Notes: generated from the letters alone by a model not told the origin. A stretch of DNA of 64,000 nucleotides from Maricaulis sp. (GCF_017643475.1 NZ_JAEPNI010000001.1:62001-126000), one strand, 5' to 3'; positions 8,776 through 18,354 are shown, counted from the stretch's first letter. Numbers and translations are program-made.

Positions 8776-11700
8776 TTAGAACGGCATGCTGATGCCGATG
8801 GATGCACCGCTGTGGTCAATCATCTTACGGCGGTCCTCAATAAAGGCGCCAAAGCTGAAGGTCAGTCCGTTTTCGAACTCACGCTCGACCCCGACGGAGA
8901 ACTCGTGCCAGGCCGAGTTCACATCGATGCGCTCCACAGCACCAAAGCTTACGCCCGGCGCGCCCTGGAAGGACGCAGAGTAGGACTCGATCTCGTCACC
9001 GTAATCCGTCGCCGCACCGATATAGGCAACCGGCGTGAAGCCAGCGAAGGTGCGCTGGGTGCTGAGATTGAAACCGATACGAGCGATAGAGCTGTCGACG
9101 GAACGACCGTCAATGATCAATGCTGGCGTGGATTGAACCGCCTGCACGCTATAGTCGAACGAAGTCGAGACATAGCTGGCAGTCGGAACAACCTGGATCG
9201 CCGCGTCTTCACCGGTCAGGCGGAAATCAGCGACGAGACCGAATGTGGTCGCCTCGCCGTCCATGTCCGCTGGAACAGCAGATGCCGCGGAACCAATGAG
9301 AACCGCACGATCCGCATCAATTTCATTGTCACCGAAGCTGTAGAAAGCGGACACGCCCATACGATCGCCCTGGTAACCACCAAAGAGGCTGTACTGCGTC
9401 GTCGTGGTCTTGCTCGTCAGCGACGGCAGGTTAGCCGGGTTGTCCATTTCAGAGCTGGCGAAACCGAACGCCGCACCGACCGACCAGCCGGAATCGAAGT
9501 TGGCTTCCAGACCGAACAGCGAGAACTCGCCGTCCAGCTCTGCAGTGCCGGCACCTTGGATGAGATCCACATCAGCGCCGATAACACCTACTTCTGCGAA
9601 GGCACGCAGGCCCGGACGGGTCGCCTCGTGATCACCACCATGGTTGTGGCGGAAGATCATCTTGGCACCAGCCTGCTGCAGCGGGTTGGTCGACCCGTCA
9701 CGCTGCATCTCGGCAGATTGCATGGCGACAGCAAGATCCATCGCCGTGGAACCGCCGCTGCTGCGGATCTGGCCCATCAGGGCTTCGCTGAGCGTGTCAG
9801 AATGCACGCGGGCGGAGCGATCAAACATCACGGATTCAAACGGAGACAGTGAGTTCAGAGCTGCCCCGAGCGAGTCACCGGACAGCAAGTCCAGACGGCC
9901 ATAGATGGCAGACAAGGCATCATAGTCCGTGTCACGAGCCGCATCCAACGCACCACCGAGGCTCGACTGGAAGGCGTTGGTATAGGTCACCTGCGTGCCG
10001 AAGCTATCAGCAGTGAGTTCAAGGTCGGCCTGACCGGCTGTGAGGTTCACCACCGGACGCAGAACACCCGGCAGATCAGCGACGCTTGCGAAGTTGCCGA
10101 TGATGGAATTCGCCGTCAGGAAGGTGAATGTGTCACCGTAGCGCGGCAGATAACCACCCAGCGGATTGAAGACCAGACCACCATCAAGCGATACATCACC
10201 CGTGACGTTCAGGGTCGAGGAATCGGTGCCGTCAACATTGATCACAAGCATGCCTGCGCTGGACTGAACGTAGTCACCCAAGACATCAAGCGTGCCCGTG
10301 GACGACGCGGTACCCGGCATGACAGCGCCACCAATATTCCAGAGCGTCATGGTGTTGAGCGTGCCGGTACCGGTCAGAAGACCACCGGTCAGCATGTATT
10401 CGCGCGCATTCACGCGACCGCGCAGATCCACAATACCAGCAGACTGGTTGAACGAGATCAGCGTGTTGAAGGTCCAATCGGCGCCGATGTCAAAGCGTGC
10501 ATTCGCATGCGACACGGTCATTGTGTCGACTTCGACATTCATATCGAGCGTCGTCGTACCTGCATTCGACAGATTCACGTTGAAGAAACGTGCGACGCTG
10601 GAGCTCGGATCATTGAAGGTGCCGTAGGTGCCGAAATGGTTGTTCGGAACCCAGGTACCCGGCGCGAGGTTCGAGGCAACACCGGTCAGACCGTCCTGGG
10701 TCGCAACAACACCACCGAAATTGGCGGCCAGATTAACATCCTGCACCTGGACTTCAGACGCTTTGTCACCCGGTGCCGTGGATACAGGCACGTTATTGTC
10801 CTGGACCTGTACGCCGGAACCCTTGCCAGTCAGACCCGGCAGATCCGCTACGCCGCGGAAATTGATGCCCAACCCAGCTGCAAGGGCATCGAGTTGCTCG
10901 GCGTTCGGAGCCTGCGGCGCCGGAGGATTGCGGTGTGCATTCACTTCCGTGTCGAAAATCGTGCCAAAAGCACCATCCGTTGCGGTCATCGCCTCGATGG
11001 CGCTGGTCGGAGCCGTCGTGGACAGGCCGTTGACCGCATTACCGTTCTCATCGAGCACGAAATAGTTCGGATCCAGAGTCTGTTGCCAACGCGATGTGTC
11101 AGACCAGACACCGTCGCCCTCAGCCGCGGACGCGTAGACGTTCGGATTCTGCGCGACGATCCAGTTCTGGTAGAGGAAGAGCGGATTATAATAGCTGATG
11201 TCGCCATAACCGCCATTCGGGCTGGTGAAGGTCCATCCGCCGGACAGAACGCCCAGGATCAGGTCCTGGCCGTTGAAGTTCGAGAAGAGCGCACTACCGG
11301 AATCACCGCCTGCCGTACCGGCCTCACGAGCGGTCGCATCACCCGGGAACCAGTCCATATGATCACCGATCGCGATCGCGGAAGTGAAATCGAAGGTGGT
11401 GACACCAGCGAAGGGCGGCGTTGCACAGGTGATGTCATTCGGGCCCAGGTAAACCGTGCCGCGCGTACAATCATTCGCATTGCGATCCGGGCGATCGAAA
11501 TCGGTATGATACATCATCTGCGAGCCAGACGGTCCGACGATGCTGGACCAGCTGCCCGGTGCAATACCGAACGTCGCGGTGAGGAAATCATCTTGGGAAA
11601 TCAGCGCGTCGACCATGTTCTCACCGGCGCGACGTTTCCAGTCGATACCACCGACCGGGACAGTGCTGCCCGTACCATTGCCGCCGTAACCGACCATGTC

Positions 11701-12222
11701 GACGTGACGCGCTTCGCTGATCGCGGAGAAGAGCATACCATAGGTCGGCAAGCCGATCGCCGGCGTGTCCAGCGTCGCCATAGCTACGTCGGCACCCGGG
11801 AAAGAAAATCCGGTGTCCAGAACAGTTTGATACTGGAGGACGTTATAGACATGCATGTCCGGGTTGGACTGGAAGCTGTTGGCGAACCAGTTCTGGAAAC
11901 CCGGCAGGGCATCCACGCCGAAGCTGAACGCCATCGGAATGGACCCGAACGTGCCGAACTGGGCATTCGGTGCGTTATCCGCACAGTGCGCAGCAAAAAT
12001 GACCGTCCGTGCGTTGACCAGCTGACCGGTACAGACAAATCCGCCCGCATACATCATGCCGACGCCGGACCATCTGTTTTCCGTATCGACCATTCCGTCG
12101 ACACCAACATCATCACGACCCGGCAGGGCGTGCGCGGTACTGGCGGCCATCGCCAGGATTGTTGCAGATGCAGTGATATTTAGAGCGCGCTTGAACGTGC
12201 TCCCGAAGCTCTTTTTGGACAA
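8776..12222 (-). CDS. Autotransporter with trypsin-like (S1) serine protease passenger
   Basis: About 1148 residues. A signal peptide (SKKSFGSTFKRALN, then a hydrophobic stretch ending AASTAHA) precedes an S1-type domain with AAHC (His79), GADVAMATL (Asp145) and GGDSGSAL (Ser309). A Gly/Thr/Ser-rich beta-helix-like passenger follows, then a C-terminal beta-barrel of about 270 residues ending in Phe, the usual outer-membrane terminal residue. It is thus a type Va secreted or surface protease. The start is taken as TTG 12222, because AAGGGGG lies 6 nt before it while the upstream ATG 12246 has no comparable site and would lengthen the signal peptide. A terminator follows. Confidence 0.85.
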   Translation of the reverse strand: MSKKSFGSTFKRALNITASATILAMAASTAHALPGRDDVGVDGMVDTENRWSGVGMMYAGGFVCTGQLVNARTVIFAAHCADNAPNAQFGTFGSIPMAFSFGVDALPGFQNWFANSFQSNPDMHVYNVLQYQTVLDTGFSFPGADVAMATLDTPAIGLPTYGMLFSAISEARHVDMVGYGGNGTGSTVPVGGIDWKRRAGENMVDALISQDDFLTATFGIAPGSWSSIVGPSGSQMMYHTDFDRPDRNANDCTRGTVYLGPNDITCATPPFAGVTTFDFTSAIAIGDHMDWFPGDATAREAGTAGGDSGSALFSNFNGQDLILGVLSGGWTFTSPNGGYGDISYYNPLFLYQNWIVAQNPNVYASAAEGDGVWSDTSRWQQTLDPNYFVLDENGNAVNGLSTTAPTSAIEAMTATDGAFGTIFDTEVNAHRNPPAPQAPNAEQLDALAAGLGINFRGVADLPGLTGKGSGVQVQDNNVPVSTAPGDKASEVQVQDVNLAANFGGVVATQDGLTGVASNLAPGTWVPNNHFGTYGTFNDPSSSVARFFNVNLSNAGTTTLDMNVEVDTMTVSHANARFDIGADWTFNTLISFNQSAGIVDLRGRVNAREYMLTGGLLTGTGTLNTMTLWNIGGAVMPGTASSTGTLDVLGDYVQSSAGMLVINVDGTDSSTLNVTGDVSLDGGLVFNPLGGYLPRYGDTFTFLTANSIIGNFASVADLPGVLRPVVNLTAGQADLELTADSFGTQVTYTNAFQSSLGGALDAARDTDYDALSAIYGRLDLLSGDSLGAALNSLSPFESVMFDRSARVHSDTLSEALMGQIRSSGGSTAMDLAVAMQSAEMQRDGSTNPLQQAGAKMIFRHNHGGDHEATRPGLRAFAEVGVIGADVDLIQGAGTAELDGEFSLFGLEANFDSGWSVGAAFGFASSEMDNPANLPSLTSKTTTTQYSLFGGYQGDRMGVSAFYSFGDNEIDADRAVLIGSAASAVPADMDGEATTFGLVADFRLTGEDAAIQVVPTASYVSTSFDYSVQAVQSTPALIIDGRSVDSSIARIGFNLSTQRTFAGFTPVAYIGAATDYGDEIESYSASFQGAPGVSFGAVERIDVNSAWHEFSVGVEREFENGLTFSFGAFIEDRRKMIDHSGASIGISMPF

Positions 12223-12564
12223 GGCTATCCCCCTTATGTTTTTCATGGTCCGCGGCAGGACGGAACATCGAGCACTAACCCTCGCGACCGGACAGGCAGA
12301 TCCCGGTAGCGCGACCGTCGGTTGCCGCATACTCATATTCTATAGACTTGTCGATATGGCACGTTCGTCAAGTCGAATTAACCATCCGCAATACTTCTTT
12401 TCACCAGGCGTTGTTCTGGTGCAACGATTACCGGTTTTCAGTCGATGACAAGATCGGGAAGTGCGGCTGCCTCTGCTCGACACAGGCTTCCAGCCGTATT
12501 AAGGGAGCCGCAAAGATCCTGCCCGTTCTGGGCACGTATTAGAACTATCAGGGGAGAGACGCGC
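12223..12564. other. Intergenic region between divergent autotransporter and mmsA genes
   Basis: About 340 bp without a convincing gene. It must contain the promoters of both divergent genes. An A/T-rich block at 12335-12395 is the best place for them, but no clear -35/-10 pair with correct spacing was found. A GGGGAGA ribosome-binding site for mmsA ends the region. Confidence 0.6.
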
Positions 12565-14064
12565 ATGAGCCGCGAGATTCATCACTTCGTGAACGGCAAA
12601 TCCCATACCGGCAATTCCGGTCGTTATGGCGATGTCTTCAATCCCAGCACTGGCGAGGTGCAGGCCCGCGTCCAGCTCGCGACGACCGACGAGGTTGCCA
12701 ATGCCGTGGAAGGTGCCAAGAAGGGCCAGGCGGTCTGGGCGGCCATGAACCCGCAGCGCCGCGCCCGCGTCCTGATGAAATACAAGATGCTCGTCGAAGC
12801 CGAGATGGACAGCCTGGCTGAACTCCTCTCCTCCGAGCACGGCAAGGTCATCGCCGACGCCAAGGGCGACCTGATCCGCGGTCTCGAGGTTGTCGAATTC
12901 GCCATGGGCGTGCCGCACCTGCTAAAGGGCGAATACACCGAGAGCGCCGGCACCGGTATTGACGTCTATTCCATGCGCCAGCCGCTGGGCGTGGTCGCTG
13001 GCATCTCGCCGTTCAACTTCCCGGCCATGATCCCGATGTGGTTCATGGGCATGGCGCTGTCCACCGGCAACGCCCTCGTGCTCAAGCCGTCGGAGAAGGA
13101 CCCGTCCGTTCCCGTCCGTCTCGCCGAGCTGTGGATGGAAGCGGGCCTGCCGGAGGGCGTGCTGCAGATCGTCCACGGCGACAAGGAAGCCGTCGACGCC
13201 CTCCTGCACCATGACGACATCAAGGCTGTCAGCTTCGTCGGCTCCTCCAACATCGCCCAGTACATAGCTGCAACCTGTGCTGCCAATGGCAAGCGCTTCC
13301 AAGCCATGGGCGGCGCCAAGAACCACGGCATCATCATGCCGGACGCGGACATGGACCAGGTGGTCAAGGACTTCCTCGGCGCGGCTTACGGGTCTGCCGG
13401 CGAACGCTGCATGGCGCTGCCGGTCGCGGTTCCGGTTGGCAAGGATACGGCGGATGAGTTCGTCGCCCGCATGAAGGAAGAGGCCCAGAAGCTGAACGTC
13501 GGCGTCTCTACTGATCCGGACGCACATTACGGTCCGGTTATCAGCGCGGCTCACAAGGCCAGCATCGAAAACTGGATCGGCAAGGGTGTCGAGGAAGGCG
13601 CGGACATGCTGCTCGACGGGCGCGGCTTCTCGCTACAGGGACACGAAAAGGGCTTCTTCATCGGTCCGACCCTGTTCGACCATGTCACCCCCGAGATGAC
13701 CTCCTACCAGGAAGAGATCTTCGGCCCGGTTCTGCAAGTGGTTCGCGCTGCCGATCTGGAAGAGGCCGCCGCTCTGCCAAGCCAGCACCAGTATGGCAAT
13801 GGCGTCGCCATCTTCACGCGCAACGGCCTGGCCGCGCGCGAGTTCGCTTCCAAGGTCAATGTCGGCATGGTCGGCATCAATGTGCCGATCCCGGTTCCGG
13901 TGGCCTACCACTCCTTTGGTGGCTGGAAGCGCTCCGCCTTCACCGACACCAACCAGTACGGTACGGATGGCATCCGCTTCTTCACCAAGATCAAGACGGT
14001 GACCCAGCGCTGGCCATCCGGCGAGATTGGGGACCAGGCCTTCGTCATTCCGACGATGCAGTAA
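12565..14064 (+). CDS. mmsA: CoA-acylating methylmalonate-semialdehyde dehydrogenase
   Basis: A 499-residue aldehyde dehydrogenase converting methylmalonate semialdehyde to propionyl-CoA (or malonate semialdehyde to acetyl-CoA) in valine, beta-alanine or inositol breakdown. It has the cofactor-binding SFVGSSNIAQYI, ALVLKPSEKDPS, and the active-site Cys282 in GSAGERCMALPVAV, a context typical of the MmsA/IolA subfamily. The ATG at 12565 follows GGGGAGA, so an upstream 40-codon extension is rejected. Single-gene unit with its own terminator. Confidence 0.94.
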   Translation: MSREIHHFVNGKSHTGNSGRYGDVFNPSTGEVQARVQLATTDEVANAVEGAKKGQAVWAAMNPQRRARVLMKYKMLVEAEMDSLAELLSSEHGKVIADAKGDLIRGLEVVEFAMGVPHLLKGEYTESAGTGIDVYSMRQPLGVVAGISPFNFPAMIPMWFMGMALSTGNALVLKPSEKDPSVPVRLAELWMEAGLPEGVLQIVHGDKEAVDALLHHDDIKAVSFVGSSNIAQYIAATCAANGKRFQAMGGAKNHGIIMPDADMDQVVKDFLGAAYGSAGERCMALPVAVPVGKDTADEFVARMKEEAQKLNVGVSTDPDAHYGPVISAAHKASIENWIGKGVEEGADMLLDGRGFSLQGHEKGFFIGPTLFDHVTPEMTSYQEEIFGPVLQVVRAADLEEAAALPSQHQYGNGVAIFTRNGLAAREFASKVNVGMVGINVPIPVPVAYHSFGGWKRSAFTDTNQYGTDGIRFFTKIKTVTQRWPSGEIGDQAFVIPTMQ

Positions 14065-14068
14065 CAAT

Positions 14069-14096
14069 AAAGCCGCCCCTAGAGGGCGGCTTTTTT
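14069..14096 (+). terminator. Rho-independent terminator of mmsA
   Basis: The 10-bp stem AAAGCCGCCC / GGGCGGCTTT (14069-14078 with 14084-14093) closes loop CTAGA and runs into six T residues. The loop also contains the stop codon of the convergent gene ending at 14079. Confidence 0.92.
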
Positions 14097-14489
14097 CTTG
14101 GCTTCTGCACGGCGGGCATTTGCGGCAGTTTGAAGCCAGTCCAGTGCAGCCGCCACTTCGTCAAACACCGCGACCTCGACATTGAGTTCCGGCATCTGTT
14201 TCCACACTGTCTCGTAATGCGCCTCGGTCCAGGCGTTCGGTGGCAAGAAGGCGATCGGCAGCTTGCGCTCGAGCGCAAACACAAAATTCTCGACGATCTC
14301 GGCCGAATAGGACGGCGTGCTGGTCACTTCGGTGACCCGCGCATCCACAAGCACACCTGTGGCATCGCCCCCCGCAACGAGCTCCCGTACAGTCTCATGA
14401 GCCCAACCGGCCTCCTGACGGCTGAGCACGCCCCAGCTTGTCATCGAGACAAACGGCCCCTCTTCGAGAAGCTCTACCTTCACAGCCAT
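14079..14489 (-). CDS. SpoIIAA/STAS-like small protein
   Basis: About 136 residues, cytosolic, alternating beta strands and helices like the STAS or Sec14-like SpoIIAA fold. Landmarks are GVLVDARVTEV in the core, AFLPPNAW in the next strand and a C-terminal AAALDWLQTA helix. The start ATG at 14489 follows GGTGG. It belongs to a local group with 14614-15006, 15003-15383 and 22821-23252, which share this layout though identities are low. Function unknown; such proteins often act as membrane-associated or regulatory modules. Its stop codon lies inside the mmsA terminator. Confidence 0.7.
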   Translation of the reverse strand: MAVKVELLEEGPFVSMTSWGVLSRQEAGWAHETVRELVAGGDATGVLVDARVTEVTSTPSYSAEIVENFVFALERKLPIAFLPPNAWTEAHYETVWKQMPELNVEVAVFDEVAAALDWLQTAANARRAEAKKKAAL

Positions 14490-14613
14490 ACGCACCACCA
14501 AACACTATTCGTCTTGTTTTTTGTCCCATCGGGACAGCGGAGACCTACAGGGCAGCGGCAGGCCTTGCCAGTATTTGAAAATTCGATTCACCTACCACAG
14601 AAGGCATTCCGGG

Positions 14614-15006
14614 CTAGCTGCACTTCTTTCGCGAGCTGGCGATTTCCGCGCTCAGCCAGTCGCGCGCCTCTTCCTCATCGCGGAAGGTCTCAAGGCGCAA
14701 ACCAAATGCTGAAACCGTTCCGAACAACAGGGCCACCTGCTCGTCGGGAAAGTCACTGGGCATGACCAGGGCTGCGGGGCGCGTCCCGATCATGGTCGCC
14801 GCGGTTTTCAGCGAACGCAGCCAGGTCTCGTGGGAGACATCCCAGCGGGCATGATCCATGACGTAGAGAAATCCGGAAGGATCAGTTTTCGCGACCTCGT
14901 CTGCCAGCATGCCTTCCTGGCTGCCCGCATCCGCTTCGGTGCGCTGTCCGGTCTGGTACACTAGGAGGATGCCGGTCTCGGCATCATACTCCAGCATCGC
15001 AATCAT
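14614..15006 (-). CDS. SpoIIAA/STAS-like small protein
   Basis: A 130-residue protein with the same pattern as its neighbours: an opening strand (LEYDAETGILLVYQTG), FLYVMDHARWD in the position of the central VVID strand, ALVMPSDFP, and a C-terminal EEARDWLSAEI helix. Its start overlaps the stop of 15003-15383 by 4 nt, so the two are cotranslated. No catalytic residues can be identified. Confidence 0.7.
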   Translation of the reverse strand: MIAMLEYDAETGILLVYQTGQRTEADAGSQEGMLADEVAKTDPSGFLYVMDHARWDVSHETWLRSLKTAATMIGTRPAALVMPSDFPDEQVALLFGTVSAFGLRLETFRDEEEARDWLSAEIASSRKKCS

Positions 15007-15383
15007 CGGCTTCGGGCGACCTTTGCGACCCAGTCCACGGCCTCCTCCAGCGTCGCAAAAACACGGACCGGCGTGCCATTGTTGAAGCCCGTCAGCTCCA
15101 GCAACATGGACTGGTCGGGTGTCACGCCACCATCGATGACATAGGCTGTTGGAACATGGGTGCCGATCTTTTCGAAATAGTCGGCAATCAGATCAATCCA
15201 GGCTTCCATGGGGATGTTGACCGTGTCGGCGCGTGTATCGATTACGACGCCGCGCGGATTGTTCGCGAAGACAGCGTCACGCGTGTCATCAATAGCCTGG
15301 TCGATATCTGCAGGTCGGATATCACCACTGCCAACCTGCAAAACGATGCGTTTCTCGGGCAGAAATCTGACACTGATCGGCAT
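15003..15383 (-). CDS. SpoIIAA/STAS-like small protein
   Basis: A 126-residue member of the cluster: LPEKRIVLQVGSGDIRPAD, then GVVIDTRADTVNIP as the core strand-helix unit, TAYVIDGG, and the final EEAVDWVAKV helix. It is the promoter-proximal gene of the pair 15003-15383 / 14614-15006 and divergent from the Fe-alcohol dehydrogenase. Function unknown. Confidence 0.72.
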   Translation of the reverse strand: MPISVRFLPEKRIVLQVGSGDIRPADIDQAIDDTRDAVFANNPRGVVIDTRADTVNIPMEAWIDLIADYFEKIGTHVPTAYVIDGGVTPDQSMLLELTGFNNGTPVRVFATLEEAVDWVAKVARSR

Positions 15384-15494
15384 GCAATCCCCGCGCGAAC
15401 GACTGCATGGCGTACAATATACGGAAGAAACTCCGGTTCAAGGCGCTTGCAGTAGTTTGCGGCTTTGGTCACCCTGTCCAGGAGGAGACTATTC

Positions 15495-16634
15495 ATGCCC
15501 GCGTACGACTTCCGGACCGTTCCGCACATCCATATTGGCCGCGGTGCTTCGCGCCATCTGGCGCGCATTTGCGCGCCGCTGATCGGTTCGGCGAAACGCA
15601 TCTTCCTGGTGACCGATAGCGGTGTTCGCGGCCACGGCCTCACAGATGCCGCTGTCACCAGCCTGCAAGCTGCCGGGCTTGAGGTCCTCATCTTCGATCA
15701 GGTGGTTGCTGATCCGCCCCGCGATGTGGTCCTAATGGCCGAGGACAAGGCCCGCGACTTTGGTGCTGAAATAGTCATCGGGCTTGGCGGTGGAAGCTCG
15801 ATGGACACGGCGAAACTGATCGCTCTATTGCTCGGCTCGACACAGACTCTGGAAGACATGTACGGCGTCAACAATGCCACCGGCCCGCGCCTGCCGCTGG
15901 TGTTGATCCCGACAACGGCGGGTACCGGTTCCGAAGTCACTCCGATTTCCGTCATCACGATTGGTGAAAGCACCAAGATGGGCGTCAACGCCCCGCCACT
16001 CTATGCCGACATTGCTGTCCTCGATGCCGAGCTGACCCTGGGTTTACCGCGAGCGGTCACAGCAGCGACGGGCATCGATGCCATGGTACACGCCATCGAG
16101 GGCTTCACCTCCAAAATCGAAAAGAACGCCGTCTCTGACAGCCTGGCGCTGGCCGGATTGAAGAAACTTCACGGTGCCATCGAACGAGCCTGTTCGAATG
16201 GGGACGATATCGAAGCACGTGAAGACATGCTGACGGGCGCCCTGCTGGCCGGCCAGGCCTTTGCCAATGCTCCCGTCGGGGCCGTGCACGCGCTCGCCTA
16301 TCCTCTGGGCGGGGTGTTTCACATCCCGCACGGACTATCCAATTCACTGATGCTGCCGCCGGTGCTGCGCTACAACGCTCAGGCCGCCGAACCTCTCTAC
16401 GCGGAACTCGCCGAACATCTCGGCTTGCATGCCTCGACCGACGGGCTGGTCACCGAGATGGAGCGCATCGCTGACGAAGTTGGCATCGAGACCCGGTTGT
16501 CCCAGCTGGGCATCAGCCATAACGACCTGCCGCGACTGGCACAGGAAGCGATGGAAGTGAAACGCCTGTTGGTGAACAATCCCCGCGAGATGACGCTGGA
16601 AGCCGCCCAGGCTTGTTACGAGGCCGTGCTGTGA
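15495..16634 (+). CDS. Iron-containing alcohol dehydrogenase (group III)
   Basis: A 379-residue Fe-ADH family protein. GLGGGSSMDTAK (residues 97-107) binds NAD(P), and PTTAGTGSEVTP is the second family block. Metal ligands are Asp195 and His199 (GIDAMVHAIEG), His265 and His279 (AVHALAYPLGGVFHIPHG), so activity is expected. Substrate is unclear: 1,3-propanediol, butanol or similar alcohol/aldehyde enzymes all belong here. AGGAGGAG precedes ATG 15495. It overlaps the following thioesterase gene (GTGA), hinting at joint acyl or aldehyde metabolism. Confidence 0.9.
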   Translation: MPAYDFRTVPHIHIGRGASRHLARICAPLIGSAKRIFLVTDSGVRGHGLTDAAVTSLQAAGLEVLIFDQVVADPPRDVVLMAEDKARDFGAEIVIGLGGGSSMDTAKLIALLLGSTQTLEDMYGVNNATGPRLPLVLIPTTAGTGSEVTPISVITIGESTKMGVNAPPLYADIAVLDAELTLGLPRAVTAATGIDAMVHAIEGFTSKIEKNAVSDSLALAGLKKLHGAIERACSNGDDIEAREDMLTGALLAGQAFANAPVGAVHALAYPLGGVFHIPHGLSNSLMLPPVLRYNAQAAEPLYAELAEHLGLHASTDGLVTEMERIADEVGIETRLSQLGISHNDLPRLAQEAMEVKRLLVNNPREMTLEAAQACYEAVL

Positions 16635-17059
16635 TCGAAAAACGCTTGCGCGAGGACTACCGCCACTGGCTCTCTCAGCCGACCCGCTGGGCCGACAATG
16701 ACATCTATGGCCATGTGAACAATGCGGCTTATTACGGGTTTTTCGACACCGCCGTGAATTGCTTCCTGATTGATGATGCCGGGCTGGATATCCATGCCGG
16801 TGCGGTGATCGGCCTGGTCGTGGAGACCGGCTGCAACTATTTCGCCCCGCTTGCCTATCCCCAGACGATCGAAACCGGGCTGCGCGTGGCGCGCATCGGC
16901 TCTTCGTCCGTGCAGTACGAACTTGGCCTCTTTGCGAAAGGCGAGAACGCCCCCGCCGCCCAGGGTCGGTTTGTCCATGTCTATGTTGATCGTGAAACCC
17001 GGCGCCCTGTGGTGCTTCCGGATGCCATGCGGTCCGCCCTGGAGAAAATCCATGCGTGA
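16631..17059 (+). CDS. 4-hydroxybenzoyl-CoA thioesterase-type (hotdog fold) acyl-CoA thioesterase
   Basis: A 142-residue hotdog protein with the 4HBT signature TRWADNDIYGHVNNAAYYG (catalytic Asp region) followed by FFDTAVN. It probably hydrolyses an acyl-CoA in the cytosol. The GTG start at 16631 overlaps the ADH stop, giving 1-nt offset coupling, and GAGG lies just upstream; a start 6 codons earlier is unsupported. The downstream end overlaps a tiny membrane ORF by 8 nt. Confidence 0.88.
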   Translation: MIEKRLREDYRHWLSQPTRWADNDIYGHVNNAAYYGFFDTAVNCFLIDDAGLDIHAGAVIGLVVETGCNYFAPLAYPQTIETGLRVARIGSSSVQYELGLFAKGENAPAAQGRFVHVYVDRETRRPVVLPDAMRSALEKIHA

Positions 17060-17147
17060 AGTCCGCCGCCCCGCCTTGCTTGCCGGGATCTGCACGCTGG
17101 CGCTGGCATTGATCATATTCGCCATCGTGCGCCACTGGCCGGGCTGA
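17052..17147 (+). CDS. Possible 31-residue single-pass membrane peptide
   Basis: An ATG within the last codons of the thioesterase gene opens a 31-residue frame: basic MREVRRP followed by about 18 hydrophobic residues (LLAGICTLALALIIFAIV) and RHWPG. The composition is that of a small transmembrane protein. Support is only the overlap with the upstream gene and the sequence pattern; it could be a chance ORF. Confidence 0.4.
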   Translation: MREVRRPALLAGICTLALALIIFAIVRHWPG

Positions 17148-17198
17148 TGTTACCAAGACCGATTGACGTTTACAGCGGACAGCGGCAAGAGGCCTGAC

Positions 17199-18338
17199 AT
17201 GCCTACGCCAATTGACATGTGGAAAGCGCGCGTGGCCGCCGGGGAGCTGTCCCCCGACGCGGCACAAGAACACGCGGCCGAGATTCTGACCATGTTGACC
17301 GTTCAGCTGGTCGAATGGAAATCCGGCCACAAACCGTTTTTTGGTCGCGCGAAACCTGCGCCCAAGGGCCTCTATCTCTGGGGTGGGGTGGGCCGGGGCA
17401 AATCCATGTTGATGGATTTGTTCTTCAAGGAGGCACCCGTTGCGAAAAAGCGCCGCGTTCACTTCCACGAATTCATGCAGGATGTGCACGCCCGGATCGG
17501 CGAGTGGCGTGGGCTGAAACCCGGCCAGCGCAAACGTCGCCCCGAATACGTGAAATCCGCCGGTGACGACCCGATTCCGCCGGTGGCCCGGGCGTTGGTC
17601 CGGAACGCAAAACTGCTGTGCTTCGATGAGTTCCAGGTCACCGATATCGCCGATGCGATGATCCTGGGTCGCTTGTTCGAAGCCATGTTTTCCGAAGGCA
17701 TCGTGGTCGTTTCGACATCGAATCGACACCCTGACGCGCTCTACAAGGACGGCATCAACCGCCAGCTCTTTCTGCCTTTCATCGACTTCCTCAAGGACAG
17801 TCTCGACGTCTGTGAGATGGGCGGCGACACCGACCATCGGCTACGCCAGCTCGAGGCCGCGCCGGTCTATTACTGCCCGCTGGACGCCGAGGCGCAACTG
17901 GCGATGGATGATGCCTGGGAGCGCCTGACCCAGGGAGCCGCACCGCAATCCTGCCAGATCGAAGTGAATGGCCGGGCCCTGAAAGTCGCGCGCGAAGCCG
18001 CGGGCGTTGCACGGTTCACCTTCAAGGAGTTATGCGCCCAACCCCTTGGACCCGCCGACTTCCTGGCCATCGCGGCACGCTTCCATACGGTGCTTGTGGA
18101 CAACACCCCGCGGCTCAGCCCCGACAAGCGTAACGAAGCCAAACGCTTCGTAACCTTGATCGACGCCCTCTACGAGGCTCGCACCAAACTGGTCATGAGC
18201 GCCGATGTAGAGCCCGTGGACCTCTATCCTGCCGGCGACGGAGCCTTTGAGTTCGAACGCACAGCGTCGCGCCTGATCGAAATGCGCACGCATGAATACC
18301 TGGCTGCTGAACGACAAGGCCCTGATCTTCAAAGCTGA
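17199..18338 (+). CDS. zapE: Cell division ATPase ZapE (AFG1 family)
   Basis: A 379-residue AFG1/ZapE P-loop ATPase linked to Z-ring constriction and membrane-protein quality control in other bacteria. It shows Walker A GGVGRGKSM (62-70), the family block VHFHEFMQDVH, Walker B LLCFDEFQVTD (139-149), STSNRHPDALY and the C-terminal RFVTLIDALYE. The length is normal. ATG 17199 with AGAGG 7 nt upstream is preferred to a TTG 12 codons earlier. In many alphaproteobacteria zapE lies upstream of mdh; here mdh is about 3 kb further on. Confidence 0.92.
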   Translation: MPTPIDMWKARVAAGELSPDAAQEHAAEILTMLTVQLVEWKSGHKPFFGRAKPAPKGLYLWGGVGRGKSMLMDLFFKEAPVAKKRRVHFHEFMQDVHARIGEWRGLKPGQRKRRPEYVKSAGDDPIPPVARALVRNAKLLCFDEFQVTDIADAMILGRLFEAMFSEGIVVVSTSNRHPDALYKDGINRQLFLPFIDFLKDSLDVCEMGGDTDHRLRQLEAAPVYYCPLDAEAQLAMDDAWERLTQGAAPQSCQIEVNGRALKVAREAAGVARFTFKELCAQPLGPADFLAIAARFHTVLVDNTPRLSPDKRNEAKRFVTLIDALYEARTKLVMSADVEPVDLYPAGDGAFEFERTASRLIEMRTHEYLAAERQGPDLQS

Positions 18339-18354
18339 CCTGACCGCATTTTAA

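Noticed and set aside
10507-12183. 558-residue forward ORF inside the autotransporter gene
   Set aside because: Arg/Gly/Thr-rich translation with no motif; reverse frame carries the protease triad and barrel.
16344-17837. 497-residue reverse ORF over ADH, thioesterase and zapE
   Set aside because: Crosses three well-supported forward genes.
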